Source: Acidimicrobiales bacterium (GTDB lineage: Bacteria > Actinomycetota > Acidimicrobiia > Acidimicrobiales > GCA-2861595). From it: a DNA stretch of 46,081 bases. The notes below the pieces were generated by a model. That model was given only the letters and a program-made list of their open reading frames with translations. It was not told the DNA's origin and ran no database searches. Made by a program: the position numbers and the translations under genes. Position 1 is the first letter of the stretch; the number at the start of each line of letters is the position of its first letter. Where the stretch lies: positions 1 through 46,081 of the forward strand of contig DATLFN010000057.1 of NCBI GenBank assembly GCA_035540975.1. Direction: 5' to 3'. This document shows, piece after piece, positions 1 through 9,784 of this stretch.

Positions 1-52
1 CAGCCCCCTCCGCCAGCCCCGGACCCGGGGCCGGGGCTGGCGGAGGGGGCTG
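1..52. repeat. perfect 22-bp inverted repeat at the left edge
   Basis: Bases 1-22 and 31-52 are exact reverse complements around an 8-nt loop (acccgggg). The hairpin begins at the first base of the window. It lies inside the open frame of the truncated secreted protein (Pro/Ala/Gly codons) and has no T-tract, so I do not call it a terminator. Its coincidence with the edge suggests an assembly break at a repeated k-mer. Confidence 0.85.
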
Positions 53-241
53 GGTGGTGGTGGTCCCGGGATCGGTGGGCCACGCCTGCGTCGTCGTGGT
101 CTCCGGCGGCGGCCTCGTGGTGGTCGAGCCGGGCAGGGTGGGGAGCTGCGCGCCCGCCGGGGCCGTGGCGGCTACGGCCAGCGCCACCGCCACTCCTGCG
201 ATCGCGCCGAGAGGGAGGGCTCGGGCGCGACCGGCTGGCAC
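1..241 (-). CDS. secreted Thr/Pro-rich protein, N-terminal part only
   Basis: The minus strand is open from a GTG at 241 through the left edge, so the 3' end is missing. Translation gives a basic N-terminus (MPAGRARALPLG), a hydrophobic Ala/Val core and an AGA-Q signal-peptidase-like site near residue 31. The predicted mature start is QLPTLPGSTTTR, followed by threonine runs and a Pro/Gly-rich stretch. This is a Sec signal peptide followed by a low-complexity linker, so the product is probably exported; its functional domain lies outside the window. An in-frame GTG at 307, 4 nt after the htpX stop, is an alternative start, but it would give an unusually long basic leader. No good ribosome-binding site distinguishes the two. 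I do not recognise the family. Confidence 0.55.
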   Translation of the reverse strand, partial: MPAGRARALPLGAIAGVAVALAVAATAPAGAQLPTLPGSTTTRPPPETTTTQAWPTDPGTTTTQPPPPAPAPGPGLAEGA

Positions 242-311
242 GCCCCGCGGCCGGAGCGCCGTCCCCTCTCCCGCTCGTCGGCCCCCCGCCGGGCCCCGCC
301 GCCTCACACCG

Positions 312-1172
312 CTAGCGCCGCCATTCTCCCGCACGGAGGCGGGCCGCACGCTCCGAGGTGGGCGGGTGCGTGGTGAACAGGTTGGCGAACCGCACGTGGC
401 GGCCGGTCAGCGGGTTGATGATGTACTTCTGCGCCTGGGCGGGCTGGACGGGCATCGGGATGCTGCGGGCGTAGTGCTCGATCTTCTCGAGGGCCCGGGC
501 CAGCGCCTCGCCGTCGCCGATCAAGCGGGCGCCCGAGCGGTCGGCCTCGAACTCGCGGCTGCGGCTGAGCGCCATCTGGAGGAGGGCGGCCGCCATCGGC
601 GCGAGCAGGGCGGTGAGGATCAGCGCGATCGGGTTGGCACCCTCGTCGTCGTCGCTCCCGCCGCCGAACATGGCACCCCACATTGCCATGTTGGCGATGA
701 AGCTGATGCCGGTGGCGATGGCGGCGGCCACCGAGCCGATGAGGATGTCCCGGTTGCCGACGTGGCTGATCTCGTGGGCGAGCACGCCCCGCAGCTCGTC
801 GCCCCACCCGAGCATCTGGACGATGCCCTGGGTGACGGCGACCGCCGCGTGGTCCGGGCTGCGGCCGGTGGCGAAGGCGTTGGGCTGCATGTCCGGGGTC
901 ATGTAGAGCCTGGGCATGGGCATGCCCGCCCGCTGGGTGAGCTCGCGGACCATGCGGTGGTACTCGGGGAACTCGGCCTCGGTGACGGGGACGGCACGGG
1001 CGGCGCGAATGGCCAGCTTGTCGGAGTTCCAGTACGACCAGCCCACGATGGCGACGCCGAGGAGCAGGCCGATCAGGGCGCCGCCCCGGCCGCCGAGGAC
1101 GGAGCCGACGGTGACGAGGAGGCCGCCGATGCCGGCGAGAAGGATGGTGGTCTTGAAGGTGTTCTTGTTCAT
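312..1172 (-). CDS. htpX: HtpX-like membrane zinc metalloprotease (M48)
   Basis: This 286-residue protein is the usual size for HtpX, an inner-membrane zinc endopeptidase that degrades misfolded membrane proteins on the cytosolic side. Two hydrophobic segments lie at the N-terminus (about residues 9-27 and 32-48). The zinc motif HEISH is at residues 133-137, and the third ligand region EFEAD is at 207-211. Two further hydrophobic stretches (about 143-170 and 181-201) flank a short acidic GGSDDDE loop. The ATG at 1172 is chosen because AAAGGG lies about 6 nt upstream and the protein begins with the family-typical MNKNTFKT. The frame stays open further upstream only as an artefact over the preceding gene. 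The preceding gene encodes a HAD-like protein; any functional link is unknown. Confidence 0.95.
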   Translation of the reverse strand: MNKNTFKTTILLAGIGGLLVTVGSVLGGRGGALIGLLLGVAIVGWSYWNSDKLAIRAARAVPVTEAEFPEYHRMVRELTQRAGMPMPRLYMTPDMQPNAFATGRSPDHAAVAVTQGIVQMLGWGDELRGVLAHEISHVGNRDILIGSVAAAIATGISFIANMAMWGAMFGGGSDDDEGANPIALILTALLAPMAAALLQMALSRSREFEADRSGARLIGDGEALARALEKIEHYARSIPMPVQPAQAQKYIINPLTGRHVRFANLFTTHPPTSERAARLRAGEWRR

Positions 1173-1210
1173 GTCTGCCCTTTCAACGTCCCTGCCCGAG
1201 CCGGTGTTCC

Positions 1211-1639
1211 TCAGTCGTAGTAGCCGGAGTGGATGTAGACGCAGGGGATCCCCTCGCCGCGGAACATCTCGAGATTGCGCCGGTCGTCCTCGAAGGCGAG
1301 GCGCACGTCGAACCCGTAGAGGCGCAGGTCCGAGACCGTCATGCGCTTGAAGTCCCTCGCCGCCGTGTAGTCGCCGAAGTCGCGCATGATCAACACGTCC
1401 CAGCGCAGCTGGTAGCGGTCCAACCACGCCATCGTCTGGGGCTGGACCCGCACCGGGCGCCCGGTGAGCATGACGATGCCCAGCGCCGGGTCGAGCAGCT
1501 CCAGGAGACGGGCCACCTCCTCGATCAGCGGGTCGTCGCCGCAGGCGTCGAAGAACCCCTCCCAGTCGCGGCGGTCCGACTCCAGGTAGTGCTGGCGGCT
1601 GGCCGCGTCGGACAGGACGCCGTCGAGGTCGAACACCAC
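1211..1639 (-). CDS. HAD-superfamily-like hydrolase, small
   Basis: The protein begins VVFDLDGVLSD, the HAD motif I with nucleophile and acid aspartates (DxD). VMLTGRP is motif II (Thr). Near the C-terminus, AFEDDRRNLEMF resembles motif IV with paired aspartates. At 142 residues it is a minimal HAD fold without a cap domain. The spacing and the LTGRP and EDDRRN signatures resemble polynucleotide-kinase-phosphatase and swiss-army-knife RNA repair-ligase-associated HAD domains; the substrate cannot be read from sequence. The start is uncertain. The GTG at 1639 leaves almost no residues before the first beta strand. The frame stays open upstream (encoding PPDNWRWRQGTVEPGPA) without ATG, GTG or TTG, so a CTG start or the GTG itself are the options. 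The gene lies 70 nt downstream of acs on the same strand. Confidence 0.75.
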   Translation of the reverse strand: MVFDLDGVLSDAASRQHYLESDRRDWEGFFDACGDDPLIEEVARLLELLDPALGIVMLTGRPVRVQPQTMAWLDRYQLRWDVLIMRDFGDYTAARDFKRMTVSDLRLYGFDVRLAFEDDRRNLEMFRGEGIPCVYIHSGYYD

Positions 1640-1709
1640 GGCCGGGCCGGGCTCGACCGTCCCCTGCCGCCACCGCCAGTTGTCGGGAGGAACCCAGCCG
1701 CCGGCCAGC

Positions 1710-3677
<1,968 letters not shown>

Positions 3678-3715
3678 CGGGCCTCCCTGGGATGTGCCGG
3701 GCCGGGGCCCCGAGG

Positions 3716-3920
3716 CTAGATCTCCCGCAGGTCGACGGCGGCGCCGTCGTCGTGGTCGTCCCGCTCGACCAGCGACCAGACCCGCCCGCCACCCGGGCCG
3801 GGTCGGTGAGCCTCCCGTCCCGGTGGAGGTCGAGGAACCTCCGCGGATGCGGGCCTGCATCGCCGTGTCGACCGTGCCCGGCGCGATGGGGACCAGCCGC
3901 TGGGCGCTCCCGGGACCCAC
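3716..3920 (-). pseudogene. remnant of short-chain dehydrogenase C-terminus
   Basis: Three minus-strand frames carry consecutive pieces of what looks like the end of an SDR-family protein. One frame reads [19 protein letters not shown], resembling the SDR APGxVDTxM segment after the active site. A second frame reads [18 protein letters not shown]. The third reads [22 protein letters not shown] before a TAG at 3718-3716. Joined, these give a plausible C-terminal end, so the locus carries at least two frameshifts or small deletions. The N-terminal half with the Rossmann glycine motif and YxxxK is absent; the CHAT gene ends at 3933. I interpret it as a decayed gene displaced by the CHAT locus. 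The assignment rests on recognised motifs, not on an alignment. Confidence 0.6.
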
Positions 3921-3932
3921 CCCGGTGCCCGC

Positions 3933-6602
3933 TCAGGAGGCGACATGGCCCGGACGCCGGGTGGCGGGCGGGGGCCCTCCGTCCCGGTCGTCGGACCCGA
4001 TGCACACGAACGCCCGGGCGGTGACGGGGTCGGAGCCCGTGGACGCGGCGGCCAGGGCGGCGGCCGGGTCGTCACCCGCCCGGAGGCGACCGTGGAGGTC
4101 CACCATCAGCACGGCGGTGGCGTCGTCGGGCACGGCCATGACCGGTGCGATCACGCAGCGCACGCCCAGGCCGATGAGGGCGGCGGCCGTCCCCAGGAGC
4201 TCGTCGCCCGTGCGCACGGCGGAGACGGCCGCATGGCAGGCGGGCAGCACGACCACGGACGGGGCCCGCCGCAGGCGCTCGAGGTCGTACACCGTGAGCG
4301 GGCCGTCGGCCAGCAGCAGCGAGGAGAACATCGGGCTGTCGGCGCGGAAGCTGCCGTGGGCGGCGACGTGGGCCAGGGCCGCCCGCTCCAGGGCGGCGCA
4401 CGCGGCGCTCGCCGTGGCACCGGCGCCGGTGACCACCTCGGCATCGGCGTGCAGCGCGGCGATGGCCCGCACCTCGCCTTCGGCCGCCGGCAGGTTCGGG
4501 CCTGCGACGAGGGCGACGCCGCCGCCGGCGGCCGGGGACGCCCGCCCGCCGGCGAGCCACACGGCGGCACTGGGCGCCACCGTCGTGGGACGCCCGGCCA
4601 GCGTCGGGAGCGCGCCCCACGCAAGGCCGTGCAGGGCGCCCGTGGGCACCACGACGACGGGTGCGGCGGCCGGCAGCCCGAGGGGCGCCAGCAGGAGGTC
4701 GTCGAGGCGCTCGGCGGTGAGGCCCACCAGGTCCTCGGCCGCCCGGCGCGACCGCCGCGCCAGCAGCCGCCGCAGGCCGAACAGCAGGTACTCCACCTCC
4801 TGCTCCACCCGGTCGCCGGGGCCGAGGTCGAACAGCCGGATGCGCCGGCCCACGACGGTCACGGCATGGACGCGGCCCTGGAAGGCCACGAACTCGACCA
4901 GCGCCCGGTCGCCGAGCGCCCGCCGCAGGGCGGCCACGTCCAGCCGCCCGGTGCCGGGCCCACCCTCGTCGCGGGTCTTGAGGGTGCGGTCGCGAACGGC
5001 CTTCTCGACGGTGGCGAGGCGCTGCTGGAGCCGGCGGGGCGGCCCACCGGAGAGGGCGGCGTCCCGCAGCGCGCTGCGCAGGCGGCGCAGCTCCTCGAGG
5101 CCGGCCGCCAGCTCCTCGTCGTCGGGCGGCCGCACGGGCGGGCGCAGCAGCGCTCCCGCCCGGCGCCGCTCCGCCCAGCGCAGCACCCGGCGGGCGTCGC
5201 CGTCGCGCAGGGCGAGGCTGAGCCCCGTGCGGGCCAGGTCGGCGTCGAGGCCGGAGGCGGAGGCCCGCATCTCCGTGGCGCCCAGGGTGGCCCGGTAGGC
5301 GTCGACCACGGCCATTCCCCGGGTGAGCGCCCGCTCGGCTGCCGCCTCGTCCCCCTCAGCCAGGCGCAGCAGCGCGGTGGCGTGCCACGCCCGGGCCCGC
5401 AGGTCGGCGGTGCCCCGGGTGCGGGCGCCGGCCGCCCTGGCCAGCTCGGCCCGCGCGACCGCCGGTCGGCCGAGGGCGAGGGCGAGGCGGCCGACGAAGG
5501 TGCGCACGTGGAGCGCCTCCACCGGCCAGCCCCGGGCCTCCAGGTCCGCCGCGATGCGGCGGCTCCGGCGGAGGAGGTCGGGGGGCGGCACCTGCTGGTC
5601 CTCGCAGGCGGCGACCTCGGCCCGGACGGCGACGTAGCCGGCTTGGGCCGCCCACGGCAGACGGCGCTGGGCGCGGAAGCGCCGGGCCGCCTCGTCGGCC
5701 TCGTCCGCCGCCTCCTTGTAGGCGCCCTCGTCGAGCAGCGCCCGGGCCAGGAGCAGGCGGCACTCGCTGAGGTGGGCCACGTCGCCGGCGGACTCCAGCG
5801 CCGCCACCGCCGCCTCGGCCGCCTTGCGGGCCTCGGCCACCAGCCCCGCCGCCAGGAGCACCTCGCACCGGTCGCCCTCCAGGACGGCGCTCAGGCGGGC
5901 CGGGCGGCCCAGGGCCTGGTAGGCGCGCTCGACCCGCTCGAACGCGGCCAGGGCCTCGGGGACGCTCCCTCGCCGCCCGTGCACGAAGCCCGTGTCGTGG
6001 GCGGCCATGGCCGTGAGGACGGGGAGGCCGCACTCCACCGACAGGCGCTCCGCCTCGGCCAGGTCCTCCAGGGCGGCGTCGGACCGGCCCTGGTACGCGT
6101 GCAGGATCCCGCGGTTGAGCCGCAGGCGGGCGAGCGACGGGCGGTCGCCCACCGTCTCCAGGAACCGGAGGGCGCGCTGGTAGGCGGCCATCGCCTCGTC
6201 GAGCCGGCCGGACCGGGCCAGGCACACGGCGTGGAGCGACTCGACGACGCCCCGCACCGACGCCGGGGCCACGGCACGGGCGGCGGCGATCTCCCGCTGC
6301 GAGCCGGCGGCGTCGCCCTGGGTCATCAGGGAGTACGCCAGGCTGGCCCGGGCGAGCGCCTCGGCGTCGACCAGGCCGGCGGCCGAGCTCTCCGCCACCG
6401 AGCGGCGGTAGCTGGCGATCGCGTCCCTCCCCCGCCCCAGCTCGTGGAGCGAGAGGCCGATGACCCAGTGGACCGTCGCCCGGACGGCGGCGTCCTGGTC
6501 CCCGGCCAGGAGTTGCTGGGCCTGCTCGAGGACCCGGGCCGGGTCGACGTGGCGCTCCTCGGCCAGCCTCCGCAGCTCGTCGACCGCACCGAGGGGTGGC
6601 AC
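3933..6602 (-). CDS. TPR-CHAT caspase-like protease
   Basis: The 889-residue protein has two parts. Residues from about 1 to 450 are alpha-helical tetratricopeptide-like repeats, visible as recurring A/L-rich helix pairs such as ALARASLAYSLMTQGD and LEDLAEAERLSVECG. A helical linker follows. The C-terminal CHAT domain (roughly 600-870) contains VPTGALHGLAWGALP, the catalytic histidine in VAAHGSF (H749) and the catalytic cysteine in LPACHAA (C789). That His-Cys pair is the caspase-type dyad of CHAT peptidases. CHAT proteins usually act as regulated proteases in conflict or cell-death pathways, with TPRs sensing a partner; the trigger here is unknown. The GTG at 6602 is the only in-frame start after the TAG at 6614-6612. 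There is no signal peptide, so it is cytosolic. It is divergent from a subtilase gene 70 bp away, suggesting joint regulation. Confidence 0.9.
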   Translation of the reverse strand: MPPLGAVDELRRLAEERHVDPARVLEQAQQLLAGDQDAAVRATVHWVIGLSLHELGRGRDAIASYRRSVAESSAAGLVDAEALARASLAYSLMTQGDAAGSQREIAAARAVAPASVRGVVESLHAVCLARSGRLDEAMAAYQRALRFLETVGDRPSLARLRLNRGILHAYQGRSDAALEDLAEAERLSVECGLPVLTAMAAHDTGFVHGRRGSVPEALAAFERVERAYQALGRPARLSAVLEGDRCEVLLAAGLVAEARKAAEAAVAALESAGDVAHLSECRLLLARALLDEGAYKEAADEADEAARRFRAQRRLPWAAQAGYVAVRAEVAACEDQQVPPPDLLRRSRRIAADLEARGWPVEALHVRTFVGRLALALGRPAVARAELARAAGARTRGTADLRARAWHATALLRLAEGDEAAAERALTRGMAVVDAYRATLGATEMRASASGLDADLARTGLSLALRDGDARRVLRWAERRRAGALLRPPVRPPDDEELAAGLEELRRLRSALRDAALSGGPPRRLQQRLATVEKAVRDRTLKTRDEGGPGTGRLDVAALRRALGDRALVEFVAFQGRVHAVTVVGRRIRLFDLGPGDRVEQEVEYLLFGLRRLLARRSRRAAEDLVGLTAERLDDLLLAPLGLPAAAPVVVVPTGALHGLAWGALPTLAGRPTTVAPSAAVWLAGGRASPAAGGGVALVAGPNLPAAEGEVRAIAALHADAEVVTGAGATASAACAALERAALAHVAAHGSFRADSPMFSSLLLADGPLTVYDLERLRRAPSVVVLPACHAAVSAVRTGDELLGTAAALIGLGVRCVIAPVMAVPDDATAVLMVDLHGRLRAGDDPAAALAAASTGSDPVTARAFVCIGSDDRDGGPPPATRRPGHVAS

Positions 6603-6672
6603 GCCGCCATGCTAAAGACTTCGTATTCGTGGGTCCGGCGGCGGCTCCGGAACGAGGAAGAGGGAGAAGCCA
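6603..6672. promoter_or_regulatory. shared divergent promoter region of CHAT and subtilase genes
   Basis: This 70-bp space separates the two divergent protease genes and must hold both start regions. It contains one of the few AT-richer patches of the neighbourhood (about 6612-6630, with taaagacttcgtattcg) that could supply -10-like elements in either direction. The plus-strand gene has a strong GGGAG site about 8 nt before its ATG. The minus-strand gene has no clear site and may be leaderless. No operator was recognised. Confidence 0.35.
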
Positions 6673-8058
6673 ATGGCACAGGAAAAGCCGGACGGGCGGC
6701 CGCGCCCCAGCGGCCCGTGGACCGACCGCGTCTCGTTCGCCGACGGGGCCGGGTTCGCCTACGTCCCGGGGTCCGTCCTGACCACCGACCCCGAAGGGCT
6801 GACCGCCGTCGCCCGCCGGCTGTGGGAGAAGGACCGGGTCCGCACGGGTCGGACGCTGGGGCCGTTCACCGAGATCGCCGGGGTGCGCGACCCCCTCGTC
6901 CTGGCCCGCGAGGCGCGGCTGGCCGGCATCGTGGCCCAGCCCGACCACGTGTTCTTCGCCCACTGCGAGCCGTGCTGCCCGCCCCACCCCGCCGCCTCCT
7001 GCGGAGGCGGTGCCGGGGCGAACCCGGTCTACGCCACGCCGGTGTACGCCACGCCGGTCTACGCCACACCCGTCTACGCCACGCCGGTGTACGCCACGCC
7101 GGTGTACGCCACCGACGTCCACGCCAGCCCCGTCTACGCCACGCCCGTGTACGCCACGACGGCGTCGCCCGCCCGGGCGTCGGGCGTGCGCCGGAGCAGC
7201 GCCCGCCCCGCGCCCGAAGGCGTCGACACCACATCGGCCACGGAGGCGTTCGGCGTGGTGGCGGAGGGGCCTCCGCGGGTCATCGTCCTCGACACCGGGT
7301 TCGCCGGCACCGACGCCCCCGGCGCGCTGTCGACGACGACCGTCCGCCCCGCGTCGGCCGCCGACGTCGACGCCCCCGACGAGGACGGCAACGGGTTCCT
7401 CGACCCGGCCTCGGGCCACGGCACCTTCATCGCCGGCCTCGTCCAGCAGGTGGCGCCGGGAACGGAGGTCGTCGTGCACCGCGTCCTTTCCACCATGGGC
7501 GACGGCGCCGAGTCGAACATCGTCCAGTGCCTGGCCGACCTCGAGGTGCCCGACCCGCAGCGGACGATCGTGAGCCTCTCCTTCGGCGGCTTCGCCCTCG
7601 AGCAGGCGTTCGCCCTGGAGTGGGCCGTCCGCCGACTCCAGGCCATGGGCGTCGTGGTGGTGGCTTCGGCCGGCAACGACGGGTCGTGCCGGCCCACGTT
7701 CCCGGCCGCCTTCCCCGGCGTCGTCTCGGTGGGGGCGGTGGGCCCGTACGGGCCGGCGCCGTTCTCCAACTACGGCCCATGGGTCCGGGCGTGCGCGCCG
7801 GGCGTCGACCTGCTCAGCACGTTCTTCGACGGGTACGACGGCAAGGAGCCGCCGGGCGACCGGGGCGTGGACACCGACAAGTTCGACGGCTGGGCGCTGT
7901 GGAGCGGCACGTCGTTCTCGGCGCCGGTGGTGGCCGGTGCGCTGGCCCGCACCATCGCCGCCGAGAAGTGCACGGCCGCCGACGCCGTCAAGCGGGTGGT
8001 CGACGAGCCCGCCCTCATGCGGATCCCGAACCTGGGGACGGTCGTCAACGTGATCTGA
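6673..8058 (+). CDS. cytosolic subtilisin-like serine protease (S8) with PVYAT repeats
   Basis: The protein has 461 residues and an intact S8 catalytic set: aspartate in VIVLDTGF (D207), histidine in GHGTFIAG (H249), oxyanion asparagine in ASAGND (N335) and serine in GTSFSAP (S414). The N-terminal domain (1-90) is not recognised. It is followed by a Cys/His cluster (H92, H97, C98, C101, C102, H105, C110), nine tandem pentapeptides of the type PVYAT (118-162) and a linker of about 40 residues. No Sec or Tat signal or membrane segment is present, unlike most subtilases, so it is probably intracellular. An AGGGAG site precedes the ATG. Its divergent neighbour is a CHAT protease, which suggests a two-protease pathway in which one enzyme may cut or sense the other; that is inference. 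Confidence 0.9.
   Translation: MAQEKPDGRPRPSGPWTDRVSFADGAGFAYVPGSVLTTDPEGLTAVARRLWEKDRVRTGRTLGPFTEIAGVRDPLVLAREARLAGIVAQPDHVFFAHCEPCCPPHPAASCGGGAGANPVYATPVYATPVYATPVYATPVYATPVYATDVHASPVYATPVYATTASPARASGVRRSSARPAPEGVDTTSATEAFGVVAEGPPRVIVLDTGFAGTDAPGALSTTTVRPASAADVDAPDEDGNGFLDPASGHGTFIAGLVQQVAPGTEVVVHRVLSTMGDGAESNIVQCLADLEVPDPQRTIVSLSFGGFALEQAFALEWAVRRLQAMGVVVVASAGNDGSCRPTFPAAFPGVVSVGAVGPYGPAPFSNYGPWVRACAPGVDLLSTFFDGYDGKEPPGDRGVDTDKFDGWALWSGTSFSAPVVAGALARTIAAEKCTAADAVKRVVDEPALMRIPNLGTVVNVI
7024..7158 (+). repeat. nine 15-bp tandem repeats encoding PVYAT
   Basis: Nine in-frame 15-bp units code for PVYAT, except unit seven (7114-7128), which codes for DVHAS. Units differ by synonymous third-position changes (ccg/ccc, gtc/gtg, acg/aca). 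The protein repeat therefore appears to be maintained by selection rather than by very recent slippage. The tract lies between the Cys-rich segment and the catalytic domain of the subtilase. Confidence 0.97.
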
Positions 8059-8109
8059 CCCGGCCGCAGGCGGTTACCCTCCGCTCGTCACCCGTTCGAG
8101 GGGAGCGCC

Positions 8110-9456
8110 GTGAGACGCATGCTGATGGCGGCGGTACCGGCGGTCGTGCTGGCGGCGGCGTGCAGCTCGGCCGGTCCGGCCGAGCGGGTGGCCGCCGCCC
8201 CCGCCAGGACCGTCGCCGAGGGGTCGGCCAGGGTAACCCAGCGACTCGAGATCGTCGCCGCCGGCCCCGACGAGGGCGCCGAGCCGTCGGTCACCACGGC
8301 CGAGGGCACGGTCGACTTCGACGACCACGAGGGCACGATGACGGTGAGCGCCGCCGGTGAGACGTTCGACGTCGTCATCCAGGGGACCACCGTCTACCAG
8401 CACCTCCCGGAGGTGGCGGCCGCCGCCGGACGGGAGTGGATCCGCATCGACCTCGACGAGCTGGCCGAGGCGGTCGGCGTGGACGGCCTCGCCGAGCTGG
8501 TGCAGTCGCAGTCCAACGACCCGTCGGCCGGGCTCCAGTACCTGCGGGGGGCGTCGGATGCCGTCCGGACGGTGGGCAAGGAATCGATCCGCGGGGCCCG
8601 CACCACCTGGTACGAGGCGACGGTGGACGTCGAGAAGGCGGCGGCGGGCGCGCCGGTCGCCCAGCAGGAGACGATCCGCTCGGTCAAGGAGCTGTTCGGG
8701 ATCGCCACGATCCCGACCGACGTCTGGATCGACGGGGACGGCCGCGTCCGGCGCCTGAAGCAGTCGATCGACTACTCGTCGGCCGGACACTCGGGGCGGT
8801 TCCCGGCGGGGTCGCTCCCCCGGCGCATGGACGTGACGGTCGAGTTCTACGACTTCGGCACCCCGGTCTCGGTGACGATCCCGCCCGCCGAGGAGGTGGC
8901 CGGCTACGGCGAGATCCTGGACCGGGCCAGGAAGGGCCAGGGTTCGGGCACGGCGACGCCCGAGACCGACGCGCTGGTGCCCCGGCTCCTGGCCGAGGTG
9001 CCGGCCGGCTACGAGCAGCAGCCCGACAACGTGGGCGACACCGGCCCCTCCGACTTCGAGAAGGCCGTGCGCGACGAAGGGTCCCCGGATGCACGCCGGG
9101 TCCTGGAGGCCGACGGCTTCGTGGCCGGCTACCAGCGGCTGTGGACCAGGGACGAGGACGGGACCATCATCGACTTCGTCTACCGGTTCTCGGCGCCCGG
9201 CGGCGCCGAGCACTACCGCGACCGCACGCTGGCGTCGTTCCGGGAGGAGACGGAGGGCGCCCAGGTGAGCGAGCTGTCGGTGCCCGACGTGCCCGGCGCC
9301 CGAGGGGTCCGCATCGTGGAGGACGACGAGCACACCGCCGTGGTGTTCGTCGTCCGCAACGGGTTCCTCGGCCAGATCGTCGTGATCGGCCCCGACGCGG
9401 CGACCGACGCCGTCCCCGTCGCCCTGGCCCGCCAGCAGTACGAGCGGTTCGGGTAG
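8110..9456 (+). CDS. LppX/LprG-like lipoprotein
   Basis: The 448-residue protein starts with a short basic n-region, a hydrophobic core and a lipobox VLAAACSS, with the acylated cysteine at about residue 18. It is therefore predicted to be anchored on the outer face of the membrane. The following region (about 40-270) has the pattern of LppX_LprAFG-type lipid-binding lipoproteins: GTVDFDDHEGTMTV, the VVIQGTTVYQHLP strand, and TDVWIDGDGRVRRL near the end of the fold. The C-terminal part (about 290-448), with FEKAVRDEGSPDARRVL and a YRFSAPGGAEHYRDRTL segment, is a separate unrecognised domain. The GTG at 8110 has GAGGGGAG just upstream; an ATG three codons later is an alternative. It lies 51 bp after the subtilase and could be co-transcribed with it. 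Confidence 0.75.
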   Translation: MRRMLMAAVPAVVLAAACSSAGPAERVAAAPARTVAEGSARVTQRLEIVAAGPDEGAEPSVTTAEGTVDFDDHEGTMTVSAAGETFDVVIQGTTVYQHLPEVAAAAGREWIRIDLDELAEAVGVDGLAELVQSQSNDPSAGLQYLRGASDAVRTVGKESIRGARTTWYEATVDVEKAAAGAPVAQQETIRSVKELFGIATIPTDVWIDGDGRVRRLKQSIDYSSAGHSGRFPAGSLPRRMDVTVEFYDFGTPVSVTIPPAEEVAGYGEILDRARKGQGSGTATPETDALVPRLLAEVPAGYEQQPDNVGDTGPSDFEKAVRDEGSPDARRVLEADGFVAGYQRLWTRDEDGTIIDFVYRFSAPGGAEHYRDRTLASFREETEGAQVSELSVPDVPGARGVRIVEDDEHTAVVFVVRNGFLGQIVVIGPDAATDAVPVALARQQYERFG

Positions 9457-9784
9457 CCGTTCCCGCCCGCTGCGCCATCGGTCCGGACAGGAGGCCCTCT
9501 CCACTGATCCGGCTCTCCGACAAGTTCACCGTCAGGCAGGCGCAGTCCCGTAGCAGCGCACGTCCGCGGGGAGGCGGTGGATCCCCGGGCCGGTGAGCAC
9601 TCCCCGCAACGGGTCGCTGGTCGTCAGGCTCGGTCTCGGGTGCGTCGTCGATCACTCGGACCGCGAGCGGCCTTCCGGACGTCGTCTCCGGACACCGAGG
9701 AGGGACCAACGGTGGCTCGCAGCGGCACTCGCGCACCGACGCCCATGTCCACGGGGCCTGACGCGGTAGCGCCGACGGCGCCGA
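9457..9784. other. convergent intergenic region, no gene seen
   Basis: This 328-bp region lies between the converging lipoprotein gene and zwf. I looked for tRNA cloverleaf arms, short coding frames with ribosome-binding sites and strong hairpins and found nothing convincing. It presumably carries the 3' ends of both transcripts. Short open frames here on both strands have no recognisable product. Confidence 0.6.

Noticed and set aside
1-52. Rho-independent terminator
   Set aside because: No T-run on either strand, and an open coding frame with a signal peptide runs through the hairpin.
7024-7158. CRISPR-like or minisatellite repeat
   Set aside because: The 15-bp units have no spacers, are in frame within an intact protease gene and encode a conserved pentapeptide.
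3945-8360. Very long plus-strand open frame (1471 codons)
   Set aside because: It is an antisense shadow of the CHAT gene continuing out of frame across the subtilase; composition is Gly/Arg/Pro nonsense without domains. High GC makes stop codons rare.
9457-9784. tRNA or small RNA in the convergent gap
   Set aside because: No cloverleaf with a T-loop motif or strong structured element was found by eye.
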